Of a stretch of 64,000 bases of DNA, positions 49,376-58,273 are shown one piece after another (positions within the stretch are counted from its first letter, which is position 1; every line of letters begins with the position of its first letter). Origin of the DNA: Lewinellaceae bacterium (lineage in GTDB: Bacteria; Bacteroidota; Bacteroidia; Chitinophagales; Saprospiraceae); assembly GCA_020636215.1 (NCBI GenBank), contig JACJYG010000013.1, positions 28,501 through 92,500 on the forward strand, in the 5' to 3' direction. Made by a program: the position numbers and the translations under genes. Below the pieces are notes generated by a model. That model was not told the origin of the DNA, did no database searches, and saw nothing but the letters and a program-made list of their open reading frames with translations.

Positions 49376-49435
49376 TCAGTATCTCACAGTTGCAAGCCTG
49401 CAAAAGCTCGGAGTATTTTCGGATATTTACGGCCT

Positions 49436-50191
49436 ATGGCACAAGAACAAGACCGATCGATCATTTACGGGCGCCATCCGGTGGTGGACGCCATCCGCTC
49501 GGGTACACCTATCGACAAGGTGATCCTGCAGCAGGGTATTCGGGGAGAGATGGAAAAGGAGCTACGGCATTTATGCAAAGCGGAGGGAATTCCCTTACAG
49601 GTGGCGCCCAAGGAGCGGCTTGGTAAAATGGTACGAGGCAACCATCAGGGAGTCATTGCACTGCAGGCGCTCATCCGCTACTACCGTTTGGAAGATGTGT
49701 TGCCCACTATTTATGAACGGTCCGAATCACCGCTGCTCGTATTGCTGGACGGGGTTACCGATGTACGCAACTTCGGCGCCATTGCCCGTACCGCAGAGGC
49801 CTGCGGCGCGCATGCGCTTATAATCGGCCAGAAAAACAGCGCCCAGATCAATGCGGAGGCCATGAAAACCTCCGCCGGCGCGCTGGCCAATATTCCCGTT
49901 TGCCGGGAGAACAGCCTGATCACTGCTATCGAGTACCTTCAACTATCTGGCATTCGCGTACTGGCCAGCGATCTGCAGGCTGCCCTGCCCATCTATCGGC
50001 TCGACCTGAAACAGCCTATCGCTTTTGTACTGGGCGCCGAAGGAGAAGGCATCAGTCCGGCTGTGGCCCGCAAGGCCGACGAAACCTTCATCATCCCCCA
50101 AAAAGGAACTACCGATTCTTTCAATGTTTCTGTTGCCGCAGGAATGATGCTGTATGAGGCTATGCGGCAGCGGGAGGGGGGCGATGCGTAA
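49436..50191 (+). CDS. rlmB: TrmH-family 2'-O-ribose RNA methyltransferase, RlmB type
   Basis: A 251-residue SPOUT enzyme that probably methylates G2251 of 23S rRNA (E. coli numbering). The ATG at 49436 (MAQEQDRSIIYGRHPV) is preferred; the open extension to 49274 is repeat-coded. The substrate-binding domain spans about 1-90. The knotted SpoU domain has LDGVTDVRNFGAIARTAEACG, AFVLGAEGEGI and IPQKGTTDSFNVSVAAGMMLYE, the three classic motifs. Alternative target nucleotides are possible within TrmH. Its stop codon lies inside the next repeat array. Confidence 0.88.
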   Translation: MAQEQDRSIIYGRHPVVDAIRSGTPIDKVILQQGIRGEMEKELRHLCKAEGIPLQVAPKERLGKMVRGNHQGVIALQALIRYYRLEDVLPTIYERSESPLLVLLDGVTDVRNFGAIARTAEACGAHALIIGQKNSAQINAEAMKTSAGALANIPVCRENSLITAIEYLQLSGIRVLASDLQAALPIYRLDLKQPIAFVLGAEGEGISPAVARKADETFIIPQKGTTDSFNVSVAAGMMLYEAMRQREGGDA

Positions 50192-50286
50192 ATGAGTAAA
50201 TGCAAGAATGCATGAATGTTGTAATCATTTATGCATTCTTGCATTTACGCATTCTTGCATTCTCGCATCCTCGCATTCTCGCATTC
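50189..50286. repeat. Second GCATTCTTGCATTTA word-array palindrome
   Basis: Words AATGCAAGAATGC on the left and GCATTCTTGCATTTACGCATTC... on the right meet at GTAATCATTTATG, the same junction as in the array at 40203 (one base different). It fills the whole gap between two convergent stop codons: the TAA of rlmB is its first unit, and the TAG of the ATPase K subunit follows its last. Confidence 0.88.
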
Positions 50287-50760
50287 CTAGAGTCCCGAAC
50301 TGATCAGGAAGGTAGCGGCAAAGGCCACGATAGCATACAACTCGGGGAATACGGCCAGCACCATGGTCCGGCCGAATACATCGTAGCCGGCGCCGATGCC
50401 GGCGATGCCGTTGGCGCAAACCCGGCCCTGCTGGATGGCGGAGATGAGCCCCACCAATCCCAATGCAAAACCGGCCGCCAGAATGGCCATACCCTGCAGC
50501 AGGGTAATTTCGGGGCCGATCACCCCGGAGCTGTTGACAATGAAGAAGCCGGCAAAGCCGTACAAGCCCTGCGTACCGGGAAGCGCGCTGAGCAGCATGT
50601 AGCTACCAAAAGCACTATCGTTCTTCTTCAGGGCGCCGATGGTGGCGTTGCCGCCAATGGAAACGCCGATGGCACTGCCAACGCCGGCCAGCCCCACCAT
50701 GAGCCCAAGGCCAATATAAGCGAGCACTATGGCTGCATTCGATCCTGTAACTAGTTCCAT
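50287..50760 (-). CDS. atpK: V-type ATP synthase subunit K (proteolipid)
   Basis: A 157-residue ring subunit made of two fused helical hairpins (four membrane helices). The second hairpin carries the essential carboxylate E140 (VFPELYAI), while the first has Q64 at the equivalent place (LPGTQGLYGF). L60, T63, Q64, Q110 and E140 correspond to the five Na+ ligands known in the Enterococcus hirae NtpK ring (L61, T64, Q65, Q110, E139). I therefore infer a Na+-translocating motor. It is the last gene of the operon, following subunit I without a gap. Confidence 0.93.
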   Translation of the reverse strand: MELVTGSNAAIVLAYIGLGLMVGLAGVGSAIGVSIGGNATIGALKKNDSAFGSYMLLSALPGTQGLYGFAGFFIVNSSGVIGPEITLLQGMAILAAGFALGLVGLISAIQQGRVCANGIAGIGAGYDVFGRTMVLAVFPELYAIVAFAATFLISSGL

Positions 50761-52569
50761 TTATTGTTCGTTTTTATGGTTCTCTTCCTTTATCCGGGGG
50801 GCAAAAGGAGAATAAGCCTTCCCACCGCCCAGGAACCCGGCGTTTTTATAGAATTCTACAAAAGTTAAACGCATGGGGTGCACAAAAGACCCCAAAGAGG
50901 AAATCAACAGGTTGGCGCCATGCCCCACAACAAGGAACACGACAAAGAGGATCGGGCCGATCACCGGCGCCACCCCTTTGATCTGAAGGGCAATATCGTT
51001 GACCACAAATCCCAGAATTGCACTGGAAATCCCCAGTGCAAACAAACGGATGTAGCTCAGCAGGTCGCCAAAAAAGCCGGTGATGCCGTATAAATCCCAC
51101 AGCCCTTTACCGATACTGATAAAAATATTGGACTTGGGGTCGCTGAACAATACGATCATGGCCACCCCCAACCAGGCAGTATAGGTAGATACCGGGCTCG
51201 TTAACTTCAACAGCGCCAGGTCGCCAATACTCAATAGCAGGATCATCCAGCCAAAAATCGGAATGGCGTAAATGAAGCCGTATTGCTTTATGCGGTTGGC
51301 CGCCTGCACGCCCTGGCCGAAGAGGATCTGCACCACGCCAAGTACAAGGGCAAAGTTAAAAGCCTGGTTGCTATCGATCATATAATTCCGGACGCCGCCC
51401 AGCCAGGCGTAATTGGCTTCTAAAAGATTAATGCCGAAGACGGTGCCGGTGAAAGCCCCCATCAGAATCGTGGCCAGTCCGAGGAACTGCGCCAGGGTAA
51501 TAATGGGCTTCAAATCCGGGCTGGCCTTGCGCTTGTAAATGGTCGTTCCCAGCAACACCACCAGGCCATAACCGGCGTCCCCCAGGCAGAACCCAAAGAA
51601 GAGCATAAAAAATGGCGCGAAGAAAGGCGTAAGGTCCAGCTCCTGGTAGGCGGGCAGGGCAAATAATTTTCCGATGGGTTCGAAAAGCTTCGAAAAGCGG
51701 TTGTTCTTCAACAACACCGGCGGTTTGTCTTTCGGCTCCGGCCTATCGCTAATGTACACCACATTGCCCTTATCGAGGCTGGCCCGGAGTAATTCTTCTC
51801 TGGGTTCAGGCACAAAACCTTCCAACACCATTACCGTACCCTCGGCTACCTTTTCCGTATTGGCAAACACCTGCTTCCAATCCGTTTTTTCCTGAAGCTT
51901 GAGTAAGGTTTCCTGTAACAAGGGCTGGTAGTGCGCCGCATAATCATCCAGTTTTTGCGCTACTTCCTCCAGCCGGGCCTGGGTATCGGCCCGGGCGGCC
52001 CGCAGTTCGGCCGGGCTATGCACCGGCCAGGGCACTTCTTCGGCATCAATAGATGGGGGATCGCCTACCCGGTGTACAATTGCAAAATACAAGTTTGGAG
52101 GAAGTGTATTGATCAGAAACAACTGGTGTTCTGCCTCCCAGGCAGGGTTGAATTTTCGGACTGGCACGGTAAACAAGCGCACTTTCCAGCCAGCTTCCTC
52201 CAGTTTTTTCAGGGTTTCGAGTGAAAAATCGCCCCAGGGCGCCAACTCCGCCAACAGCCGGTCCTGAGCATTGAGTAACTGCTGGGTGTCTTCTGTTTTG
52301 TCTTGAAGCGTCATAATTCGGCTGGCCAGCTCCAGGCCATCCACCGGTGACCCAGGCTCGGAGGCGGCTTCTACCCCCCGGCGCTCCAACAAACGGGCAG
52401 CGGATTCTATTTCTTTTTGCTTCCACTGCAGTTCCGTCAGCCCTTCTTCATCTCCGTCGGCCGCCTGCTCCCGGACGTGCAGCACACCCAACCGGTGCAA
52501 TTCCGCCAGGAATTCGCCATACTCATCGCGATGAGCCAGAAACGAGTATTTCCGCATTGGCACAATCAT
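50761..52569 (-). CDS. atpI: V-type ATP synthase subunit I
   Basis: A 602-residue stator subunit (a-subunit equivalent). The ATG at 52569 is used; the frame opens two codons earlier at a TTG. The cytoplasmic half (about 1-310) has coiled coils linking to the E stalk. The membrane half has about seven helices (FFAPFFMLFFGFCLGDAGYGLVVL, FFGDLLSYIRLFALGISSAILGF). The ion-channel Arg is in YIRLFALG, next to the K-ring. Two bases separate it from subunit D upstream. Confidence 0.92.
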   Translation of the reverse strand: MIVPMRKYSFLAHRDEYGEFLAELHRLGVLHVREQAADGDEEGLTELQWKQKEIESAARLLERRGVEAASEPGSPVDGLELASRIMTLQDKTEDTQQLLNAQDRLLAELAPWGDFSLETLKKLEEAGWKVRLFTVPVRKFNPAWEAEHQLFLINTLPPNLYFAIVHRVGDPPSIDAEEVPWPVHSPAELRAARADTQARLEEVAQKLDDYAAHYQPLLQETLLKLQEKTDWKQVFANTEKVAEGTVMVLEGFVPEPREELLRASLDKGNVVYISDRPEPKDKPPVLLKNNRFSKLFEPIGKLFALPAYQELDLTPFFAPFFMLFFGFCLGDAGYGLVVLLGTTIYKRKASPDLKPIITLAQFLGLATILMGAFTGTVFGINLLEANYAWLGGVRNYMIDSNQAFNFALVLGVVQILFGQGVQAANRIKQYGFIYAIPIFGWMILLLSIGDLALLKLTSPVSTYTAWLGVAMIVLFSDPKSNIFISIGKGLWDLYGITGFFGDLLSYIRLFALGISSAILGFVVNDIALQIKGVAPVIGPILFVVFLVVGHGANLLISSLGSFVHPMRLTFVEFYKNAGFLGGGKAYSPFAPRIKEENHKNEQ

Positions 52570-52571
52570 GA

Positions 52572-53180
52572 TCAATCTGTTTTTTCTGCACTGGCGGCAG
52601 CCTGCCGTTTTTTTACGATCTTCTGGGCTGCCTTCGATAAGTTCTCTTCATCTTCCAGGAAGCGTTTGATCTTTAGGATAGCTTCCTCATATCCGGGTAT
52701 CTGCACTTTTTCGTAAAGGTTCACTTTCTGGGTTGTCTTTTTCCGGGCCCGGTCCAGCAATTCCATCATGCGCAGATAAAACTGCTTTTCGATGGCGATC
52801 TGCGCCAGTTCCTTCAGGATGGCAATACCATCGGCATACCAATGCGGCCGGTTGAACAGGCTATAGGATTTGGCCTGAAATACGATGTTTTCCAGCACCG
52901 GCACCTTGATGCCGGCGATCTTCCGGTTTTTAAGCTGTACCTCCTCTACCGCCACCAGCCCGGGGTCGAACTCCTTCCAAAGGCGAACCATGCGCTCGTA
53001 GTCCGCCATGCGCCGTTCCAGGTCCTCTTCCCTGGCAGTAGCCGCATCCTTGGCTTTCTTTACCTCTACCCGCAGAGCCGACTCCTTGTTCTTCAAAGTC
53101 GGCAATGCCCGCTGACGGATCTTGAGCTGGCGGTTCAGCTCCTGCAGGGCGGTTTTGTTATATTGAAATTTGATCGCCAT
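52572..53180 (-). CDS. atpD: V-type ATP synthase subunit D
   Basis: A 202-residue central-stalk subunit. Long N- and C-terminal helices (YNKTALQELNRQLKIRQRALPTLKNKESALRVEV; LKIKRFLEDEENLSKAAQKIVKK) form the antiparallel coiled coil that rotates inside the A3B3 head, with a globular middle part. The subunit F that normally accompanies D is not seen in this operon. Confidence 0.9.
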   Translation of the reverse strand: MAIKFQYNKTALQELNRQLKIRQRALPTLKNKESALRVEVKKAKDAATAREEDLERRMADYERMVRLWKEFDPGLVAVEEVQLKNRKIAGIKVPVLENIVFQAKSYSLFNRPHWYADGIAILKELAQIAIEKQFYLRMMELLDRARKKTTQKVNLYEKVQIPGYEEAILKIKRFLEDEENLSKAAQKIVKKRQAAASAEKTD

Positions 53181-53362
53181 ATTGGTGATCTGTTATTTGT
53201 GATTTGTTGATTCGATTGAAACAACTCATTGGGAGGCTCAGAGTTGTTTCTGTTTTCTGGCTGTCCCCACCAAAGCTTCAAGCGAAAGCAGGTTCCTGGT
53301 TCCTGAAGGCAGCGTCCCCGTCCGCTATCGCAGCCGGGCAAGCATCGTACCTCCTTGAGTTT

Positions 53363-54682
53363 CTACCCCACCCAATACTGATCCACAAAATCTTTGCGGA
53401 TGGCTACTTCCTCCCGGGAGAAATGCTTGGCGAAGAGCGCCCATCCCACGTTTAGCATTTCCTCGGTATCGATATTGACGTCAATGGCCAGAAGCCGGTC
53501 TGAGTATTCCCGGGCAAACTCCAGGGTGCGTTCGTCGTAATCAGTCAGGTCGAAGCCGTTTTCAAGCTTGGTCCGGGCATTGGCGGCATCGGCGTAGAGG
53601 CGAATAGCTGCGTTCATTACCTGCGGATGGTCGGCGCGGGTTTTCTTGCCGATCACCAGTTGTTTGAGTCGGGAAAGGCTCCGGAACGGGTCCACGATCA
53701 CCTTGCCGATATCCGTATCGCGCCGCAGAAAAAGCTGGCCTTCGGTGATGTAACCAGTATTATCGGGAATGGCGTGGGTGATGTCGCCACCCGATAAGGT
53801 CGTCACCGCGATAATGGTAATGGAACCGCCATGGTCGAACTGTACGGCTTTTTCGTATAATCGGGCCAGGTCACTGTATAGCGAGCCGGGCATACTGTCT
53901 TTGGAAGGGATCTGGTCCATCCGGTTGGAAACAATGCTCAAAGCGTCGGCGTAGAGCGTCATATCTGTTAACAGGACCAGTACCTTTTGCTTTTTATCGA
54001 CGGCGAAATATTCCGCAGCGGTCAGGGCCATATCGGGTACCAGGAGGCGCTCCACCGGTGGATTTTCAGTCGTATTCACAAAGCTGATGATGCGGTGCAG
54101 GGCGCCGGCATTTTCGAAAACCTGTTTAAAGAAAAGGTAATCGTCGTTGGTAAGCCCCATGCCACCGAGGATGATCTTATCGGCCTGTCCACGCAGGGCC
54201 ACCATGGCCATCACCTGGTTGTACGGCTGGTCGGGGTCGGCGAAGAAGGGGATCTTCTGTCCGGTCACCAGCGTATTATTCAGGTCAATGCCGGCGATGC
54301 CGGTGGTAATGAGTTCCGAAGGCTGCATCCGGCGAACGGGATTGACCGATGGGCCGCCGATCTCGCGTTCTTCTCCTTCCACTTCCGGGCCACCGTCGAT
54401 GGGATGGCCGTAAGCGTTGAAAAACCGCCCGGCCAGGGCCTCACTCACCTGCAGGGTCGGCGGCTTTCCGAAGAAAGCCACTTCTGCATTAGTAGGAATG
54501 CCTTCCGTACCGGCGAAAACCTGTAAGGTTACCGCATCCTCCATAATCTTCACCACCTGGGCGAGCCGGCCGTGCACGAGCGCCAGTTCTTCATAGCCTA
54601 CGCCGGTAGCGCGCACCATGCAGGTCGCTTTGGTCAGTTCCTCGATTTTGGTGTATATCCTTTGAAATGCTTGGGTTTCCAT
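53363..54682 (-). CDS. atpB: V-type ATP synthase subunit B
   Basis: A 439-residue non-catalytic head subunit. The usual V/A-type B boxes are present: PIDGGPEVEGEEREIGGPSVNPVRR, ELITTGIAGIDLNNTLVTGQKIPFFADPD, and SITIIAVTTLSGGDITHAIPDNTGYITEGQLFL. As expected for B it lacks a complete P-loop. Its start ATG overlaps the stop of subunit A (TAATG). A 182-bp gap, unusually wide in this operon, separates it from subunit D and contains a CAGCCGGGCAAGC word seen elsewhere. Confidence 0.95.
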   Translation of the reverse strand: METQAFQRIYTKIEELTKATCMVRATGVGYEELALVHGRLAQVVKIMEDAVTLQVFAGTEGIPTNAEVAFFGKPPTLQVSEALAGRFFNAYGHPIDGGPEVEGEEREIGGPSVNPVRRMQPSELITTGIAGIDLNNTLVTGQKIPFFADPDQPYNQVMAMVALRGQADKIILGGMGLTNDDYLFFKQVFENAGALHRIISFVNTTENPPVERLLVPDMALTAAEYFAVDKKQKVLVLLTDMTLYADALSIVSNRMDQIPSKDSMPGSLYSDLARLYEKAVQFDHGGSITIIAVTTLSGGDITHAIPDNTGYITEGQLFLRRDTDIGKVIVDPFRSLSRLKQLVIGKKTRADHPQVMNAAIRLYADAANARTKLENGFDLTDYDERTLEFAREYSDRLLAIDVNIDTEEMLNVGWALFAKHFSREEVAIRKDFVDQYWVG

Positions 54683-56454
54683 TAGCCCGCTTTTCGTTCT
54701 GAGATGATTTCTTCCAGTCCGGCCTCAAACTCCTTGAACTTGTCCGTGTCGAATTCGGAGTAGTTCATCTGCCGGAGTTGGTTGATGATTCGTTTGAAAT
54801 AAGGGTTGACTTCCTCGTAGGACTCAAACCCGAAAGCTGTATCGCAAATGTCCAGCACCTTGTACAGCATATAGTGTTGTCGTTTGATGGGGGTGCGCGA
54901 ATCCACGGCATCGAAGGCATCCTGTTGCAGGATAACCGCATCACAAATTTCCGAGCGCCAGTAAGTGAGGTGGTATTCGAGCGAAACGCCATCATCACCC
55001 AGGATGTTAATTTGCTCGGCAGCCTCCTTACCCCGAATGAGGATGTTTTTCAGTTGATTAACCTTATCCACCCAATCCGGTGCGATCTCCTCATTGAGGG
55101 CCTGCTGCAGTTCGGGATATTCCAGGTATTTGGAATAGCTGTCGATCGGGTCGATCGCCGGATAGCGTTTGCTGTCAGCCCGTTGTTGGGAAAGGGCGTA
55201 GAAGCAGCGGGCAGCCTTACGGGTCGATTCAGTCACCGGCTCTTTCAAGTTACCCCCGGCAGGGGATACCGTTCCGATGAAGGTAATCGAGCCGGTCTTG
55301 CCGTTATTGAGATAAACGATACCAGCACGGGCGTAGAAATTGGAAATGATGGCCGAGAGGTCCATGGGGAAAGCGTCCGGTCCAGGCAATTCCTCCAGAC
55401 GGTTGGACATTTCCCGCAACGCCTGCGCCCAGCGGGAGGTGGAGTCGGCCAGCATCAGCACCTTCAGGCCCATTGAACGGTAGTATTCGCTGATGGTCAT
55501 TGCAGTATAAACGGAAGCCTCCCGGGCCGCCACCGGCATATTGGAAGTATTTGCGATGATGACGGTGCGCTCCATGAGTTTGCGCCCGGTCCAGGGGTCC
55601 TCCAGTTCCGGGAATTCGGTAAACAATTCCACCACCTCATTGGCGCGTTCGCCACAGGCTGCCACGACTACGACATCGGCCTCGGCCTGCCGGGAAATAG
55701 CGTGTTGCATGACCGTTTTACCACTACCAAAGGGGCCCGGAATGAAGCCTGTTCCACCTTCCACAATGGGGTTGAGGGTATCCATGGTGCGCACGCCGGT
55801 TTCCAGGAGGCGGAACGGCCGGGGTTTTTCCTGATAAGCCCGGATGGCTTGTTTGATGGGCCATTTCTGGACCATACTCACCTCAATATCCCGGCCATTG
55901 CTATCAGTGATTACAGCAACAGTGTCGTTGACGCGGTAAGCGCCCGCTTTGGCCAATGATTTGAGGGTATACTTTCCGGCCAAACGGAATGGAACCATAA
56001 TACGGTGCACCACTGCATTTTCCTTGACCTCGCCCAGCCAATCGCCGGGAACAACCGTATCGCCTTCTGCTGCTGTAGGTTTGAAATCCCATTGTTTTTC
56101 GGCGTCGAGGGCATCCGTATATTCCCCACGCTGCAGGAAAACGCCGGTCATAGTGTCGAGGTCGTGCATCAGGCCATCATAGTTACGCGACAAGACGCCC
56201 GGCCCCAGGGTGGCCTCCAGCATGTGCCCACGAAACTCCACATCGGCGCCGATCTTCAGGCCCCTGGTGCTTTCGAAAGCCTGCACGAAAGCCTGGCCCT
56301 TTTGCACTTTGATCACCTCGGCCATCAGGGCTGTATCTTCATCCTGGATGAAGCACACCTCGTTCTGAGAAACGGGCCCATCGAAACGCACAATAACCAG
56401 GTTGGCGATAATGCCCGTTACTTTGCCCGTAGATTTAATGGGAGATTTGCTCAT
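54682..56454 (-). CDS. atpA: V-type ATP synthase catalytic subunit A
   Basis: A 590-residue catalytic subunit. The beta-barrel N-terminal domain has the A-type non-homologous insertion (about 115-185). The P-loop is GPFGSGKT at 240-247, the catalytic Glu region is AACGERANEVVE, and ADSTSRWAQALRE and SPAGGNLKEPVT follow. It hydrolyses or makes ATP at the A/B interfaces. It overlaps the upstream DUF2764 gene by four bases and the B gene by one. Confidence 0.95.
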   Translation of the reverse strand: MSKSPIKSTGKVTGIIANLVIVRFDGPVSQNEVCFIQDEDTALMAEVIKVQKGQAFVQAFESTRGLKIGADVEFRGHMLEATLGPGVLSRNYDGLMHDLDTMTGVFLQRGEYTDALDAEKQWDFKPTAAEGDTVVPGDWLGEVKENAVVHRIMVPFRLAGKYTLKSLAKAGAYRVNDTVAVITDSNGRDIEVSMVQKWPIKQAIRAYQEKPRPFRLLETGVRTMDTLNPIVEGGTGFIPGPFGSGKTVMQHAISRQAEADVVVVAACGERANEVVELFTEFPELEDPWTGRKLMERTVIIANTSNMPVAAREASVYTAMTISEYYRSMGLKVLMLADSTSRWAQALREMSNRLEELPGPDAFPMDLSAIISNFYARAGIVYLNNGKTGSITFIGTVSPAGGNLKEPVTESTRKAARCFYALSQQRADSKRYPAIDPIDSYSKYLEYPELQQALNEEIAPDWVDKVNQLKNILIRGKEAAEQINILGDDGVSLEYHLTYWRSEICDAVILQQDAFDAVDSRTPIKRQHYMLYKVLDICDTAFGFESYEEVNPYFKRIINQLRQMNYSEFDTDKFKEFEAGLEEIISERKAG

Positions 56455-57281
56455 GATACAGAAAACTCCTTTGGAAATTCGAAGCTTTGTTCCAGGGTGT
56501 GCACCAGGCTTTGAAAAGCCTCCCGCCCTTCAGCGGGGCTAAGGGGGCTCCATCGTTCCAGGATGGAAAGCTTGAGCAGGTAACCCAGCAAAACTTCTAT
56601 CGTAAAATAATTAAAGGTATTCAGTTCGTCGATATAGTTCCAGCGTAGGATGTCGGTTTCTTCTTCCCGTTCCAGAAGGTCCGGTTCCTCTTCCAGTGCC
56701 AACAGGCGATTAATGAAAGGGTACTCCCCTGACAGGCCATAATCGCGGGCATTGCTGTTGCGGGCGGCTTCCGACAGGCCGTAATCTCCGATTAGTTGCC
56801 CTTGCAGGGCGATGTGGTGGCGCCTTGCGGTAAAGGCCGCCTTTAAGTTATGGAGATCCCGTTCGAAGGTAAACCAATCCCGAAGAAAGCCCTGGGTTGC
56901 TTCAAGGACGTAATCAAAATAGAGCTGAGTGAGTTGGTTTTCCCAGCTCATGCCCGCAACGATGGGCGCCTCTTGTTGGAATGCCTCAATAAATTGGAGC
57001 ATATAATCCGGCAGCCCTTCCGGTTCGCGCACAGCGGCTTCCATTTGTTCCAGAGAGAATTGTCCTTTTTCCGCCCATTGGGCAGTATCCTTTTGTAAAA
57101 CCTTCAGCAGGTTGTGGTTGTCGACAGGCAGAAAGATATACTGAACCAATTGGAAATCCAAAGGATGAAGGTGGTATTGCAATTCTTCCCGAAAGGCCAT
57201 CATAGAAAAAGGCGGTTTAGCCTGCTCAAAGATGAGGTCGGGAAGGCCCGATACGAGATAGTAATAAGCTCTCTTTTCCAT
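56451..57281 (-). CDS. DUF2764 protein, V-ATPase subunit C-like
   Basis: A 276-residue, mostly helical protein beginning YYYLVSGLPDL, the DUF2764 signature. This family occupies the place of subunit C in bacterial V/A-ATPase operons of Bacteroidota and chlamydia type. Its length, helical character and repeated YxFI(N/E) pieces fit the C/AC39 bundle that links the central stalk to the K ring. I infer that role; the sequence alone does not prove it. Overlaps with both neighbours (1 and 4 bases) show tight translational coupling. Confidence 0.82.
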   Translation of the reverse strand: MEKRAYYYLVSGLPDLIFEQAKPPFSMMAFREELQYHLHPLDFQLVQYIFLPVDNHNLLKVLQKDTAQWAEKGQFSLEQMEAAVREPEGLPDYMLQFIEAFQQEAPIVAGMSWENQLTQLYFDYVLEATQGFLRDWFTFERDLHNLKAAFTARRHHIALQGQLIGDYGLSEAARNSNARDYGLSGEYPFINRLLALEEEPDLLEREEETDILRWNYIDELNTFNYFTIEVLLGYLLKLSILERWSPLSPAEGREAFQSLVHTLEQSFEFPKEFSVS

Positions 57282-57904
57282 CAGGATTTTTTGTCTTCAC
57301 CATACAGCAATTTTGCGGCATGGGGGCGCAGGTACAATCGGAAGAATTGCTCAAAATCTTCAGGGGTAAATGAAACCACGTAACTATCGTCACCGGGGCC
57401 GATGCGAAAACCTTGGGTGAGCCTGTCATCAAGGGTCACTTCCAGGCCTTCTTTCAGCAATTCCCGGGTACGGGCTTCGAAGTACTGTTTAAGGCCTTCG
57501 CGTTCCTTTTCCGGCAACAACAAGGCTAGTCCGGCCTGGCTATCGGCAGAATTCCAATTCTGGATAGCCGATTCGATAATTCGTTGCAGGAAAGCTTTAT
57601 CCTTAAACGCTTCCTTGAGCGGTTCGCTGAGCAGGCGGGTGAGGATCAACTGAGTGATCTCCTGTTTCAGCCCACTGACAGCCTGTTTGGCCGAAAGCTG
57701 CAGCTCAGAAGTTACGTTGCGGCGTAGCTCTTCGGCTTCTTCGCCTGCCTTCGTACGGTTATGTTCCGCTTCCCGCTGCGCTTCCTTCAACAAATGTTCC
57801 GCCTTTTGACGGGCATCTGCTATTATTTCCTCTGCTTCTTTGCGAGCGCGCTCAACCCCTTCCTGATAAATCCTATCGGTGAGCTCCTGGAGTTTTGCTT
57901 CCAT
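57281..57904 (-). CDS. atpE: V-type ATP synthase subunit E
   Basis: A 207-residue peripheral-stalk subunit and first gene of the operon. Residues about 1-95 are an uninterrupted charged heptad helix (EGVERARKEAEEIIADARQK, EAEHNRTKAGEEAEELRRN) and the rest is the globular head-binding domain. Subunit G, the usual partner helix, is not found nearby, so E may pair with a distant or highly diverged partner. On the minus strand AACTTTTGC about 50 bp upstream resembles a Bacteroidota -7 element. Confidence 0.88.
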   Translation of the reverse strand: MEAKLQELTDRIYQEGVERARKEAEEIIADARQKAEHLLKEAQREAEHNRTKAGEEAEELRRNVTSELQLSAKQAVSGLKQEITQLILTRLLSEPLKEAFKDKAFLQRIIESAIQNWNSADSQAGLALLLPEKEREGLKQYFEARTRELLKEGLEVTLDDRLTQGFRIGPGDDSYVVSFTPEDFEQFFRLYLRPHAAKLLYGEDKKS

Positions 57905-58273
57905 ATTTTTTTCTTTTTTCAGCCATTGGCTAGCCTGTCCGAATTGAATGCAAAAGTTAAGCGATTATAGTCATAAATTAAAATGCCATATAGCAGAATT
58001 AAAGATGATTCTTGTCATTGTTTGATTCCTTATTTGGCTAATACCGTTGTAGTTTTCTCTTCCTAGCTATACCCCGAACCGTTTTATCGAATCCCGTTTG
58101 GAAAATTGGACAATTATCATTTATTTCCCAGTGCGCCAACGAGCGTGTTCCAGTGCTTATGTCCCGTCCCTGCGGGCCGGTTAAAGTATCGAGTCCCGTC
58201 CTTGGGCGCCGGGTAAAGTTTGAGCGCCAGGGAAACCTGGTGAAATCAAGACTTCCTGTGTTCAATCCCAGGG
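57905..58273. other. Divergent region upstream of the V-ATPase operon
   Basis: No gene seen. It contains two related hairpin words, CCCGTCC-CTGC-GGGCCGG-TTAAAG near 58158 and CCCGTCCTTGGGCGCCGGGTAAAG near 58194. Both are variants of the REP-like stem-loops. The operon promoter is probably at the left edge. Confidence 0.5.
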
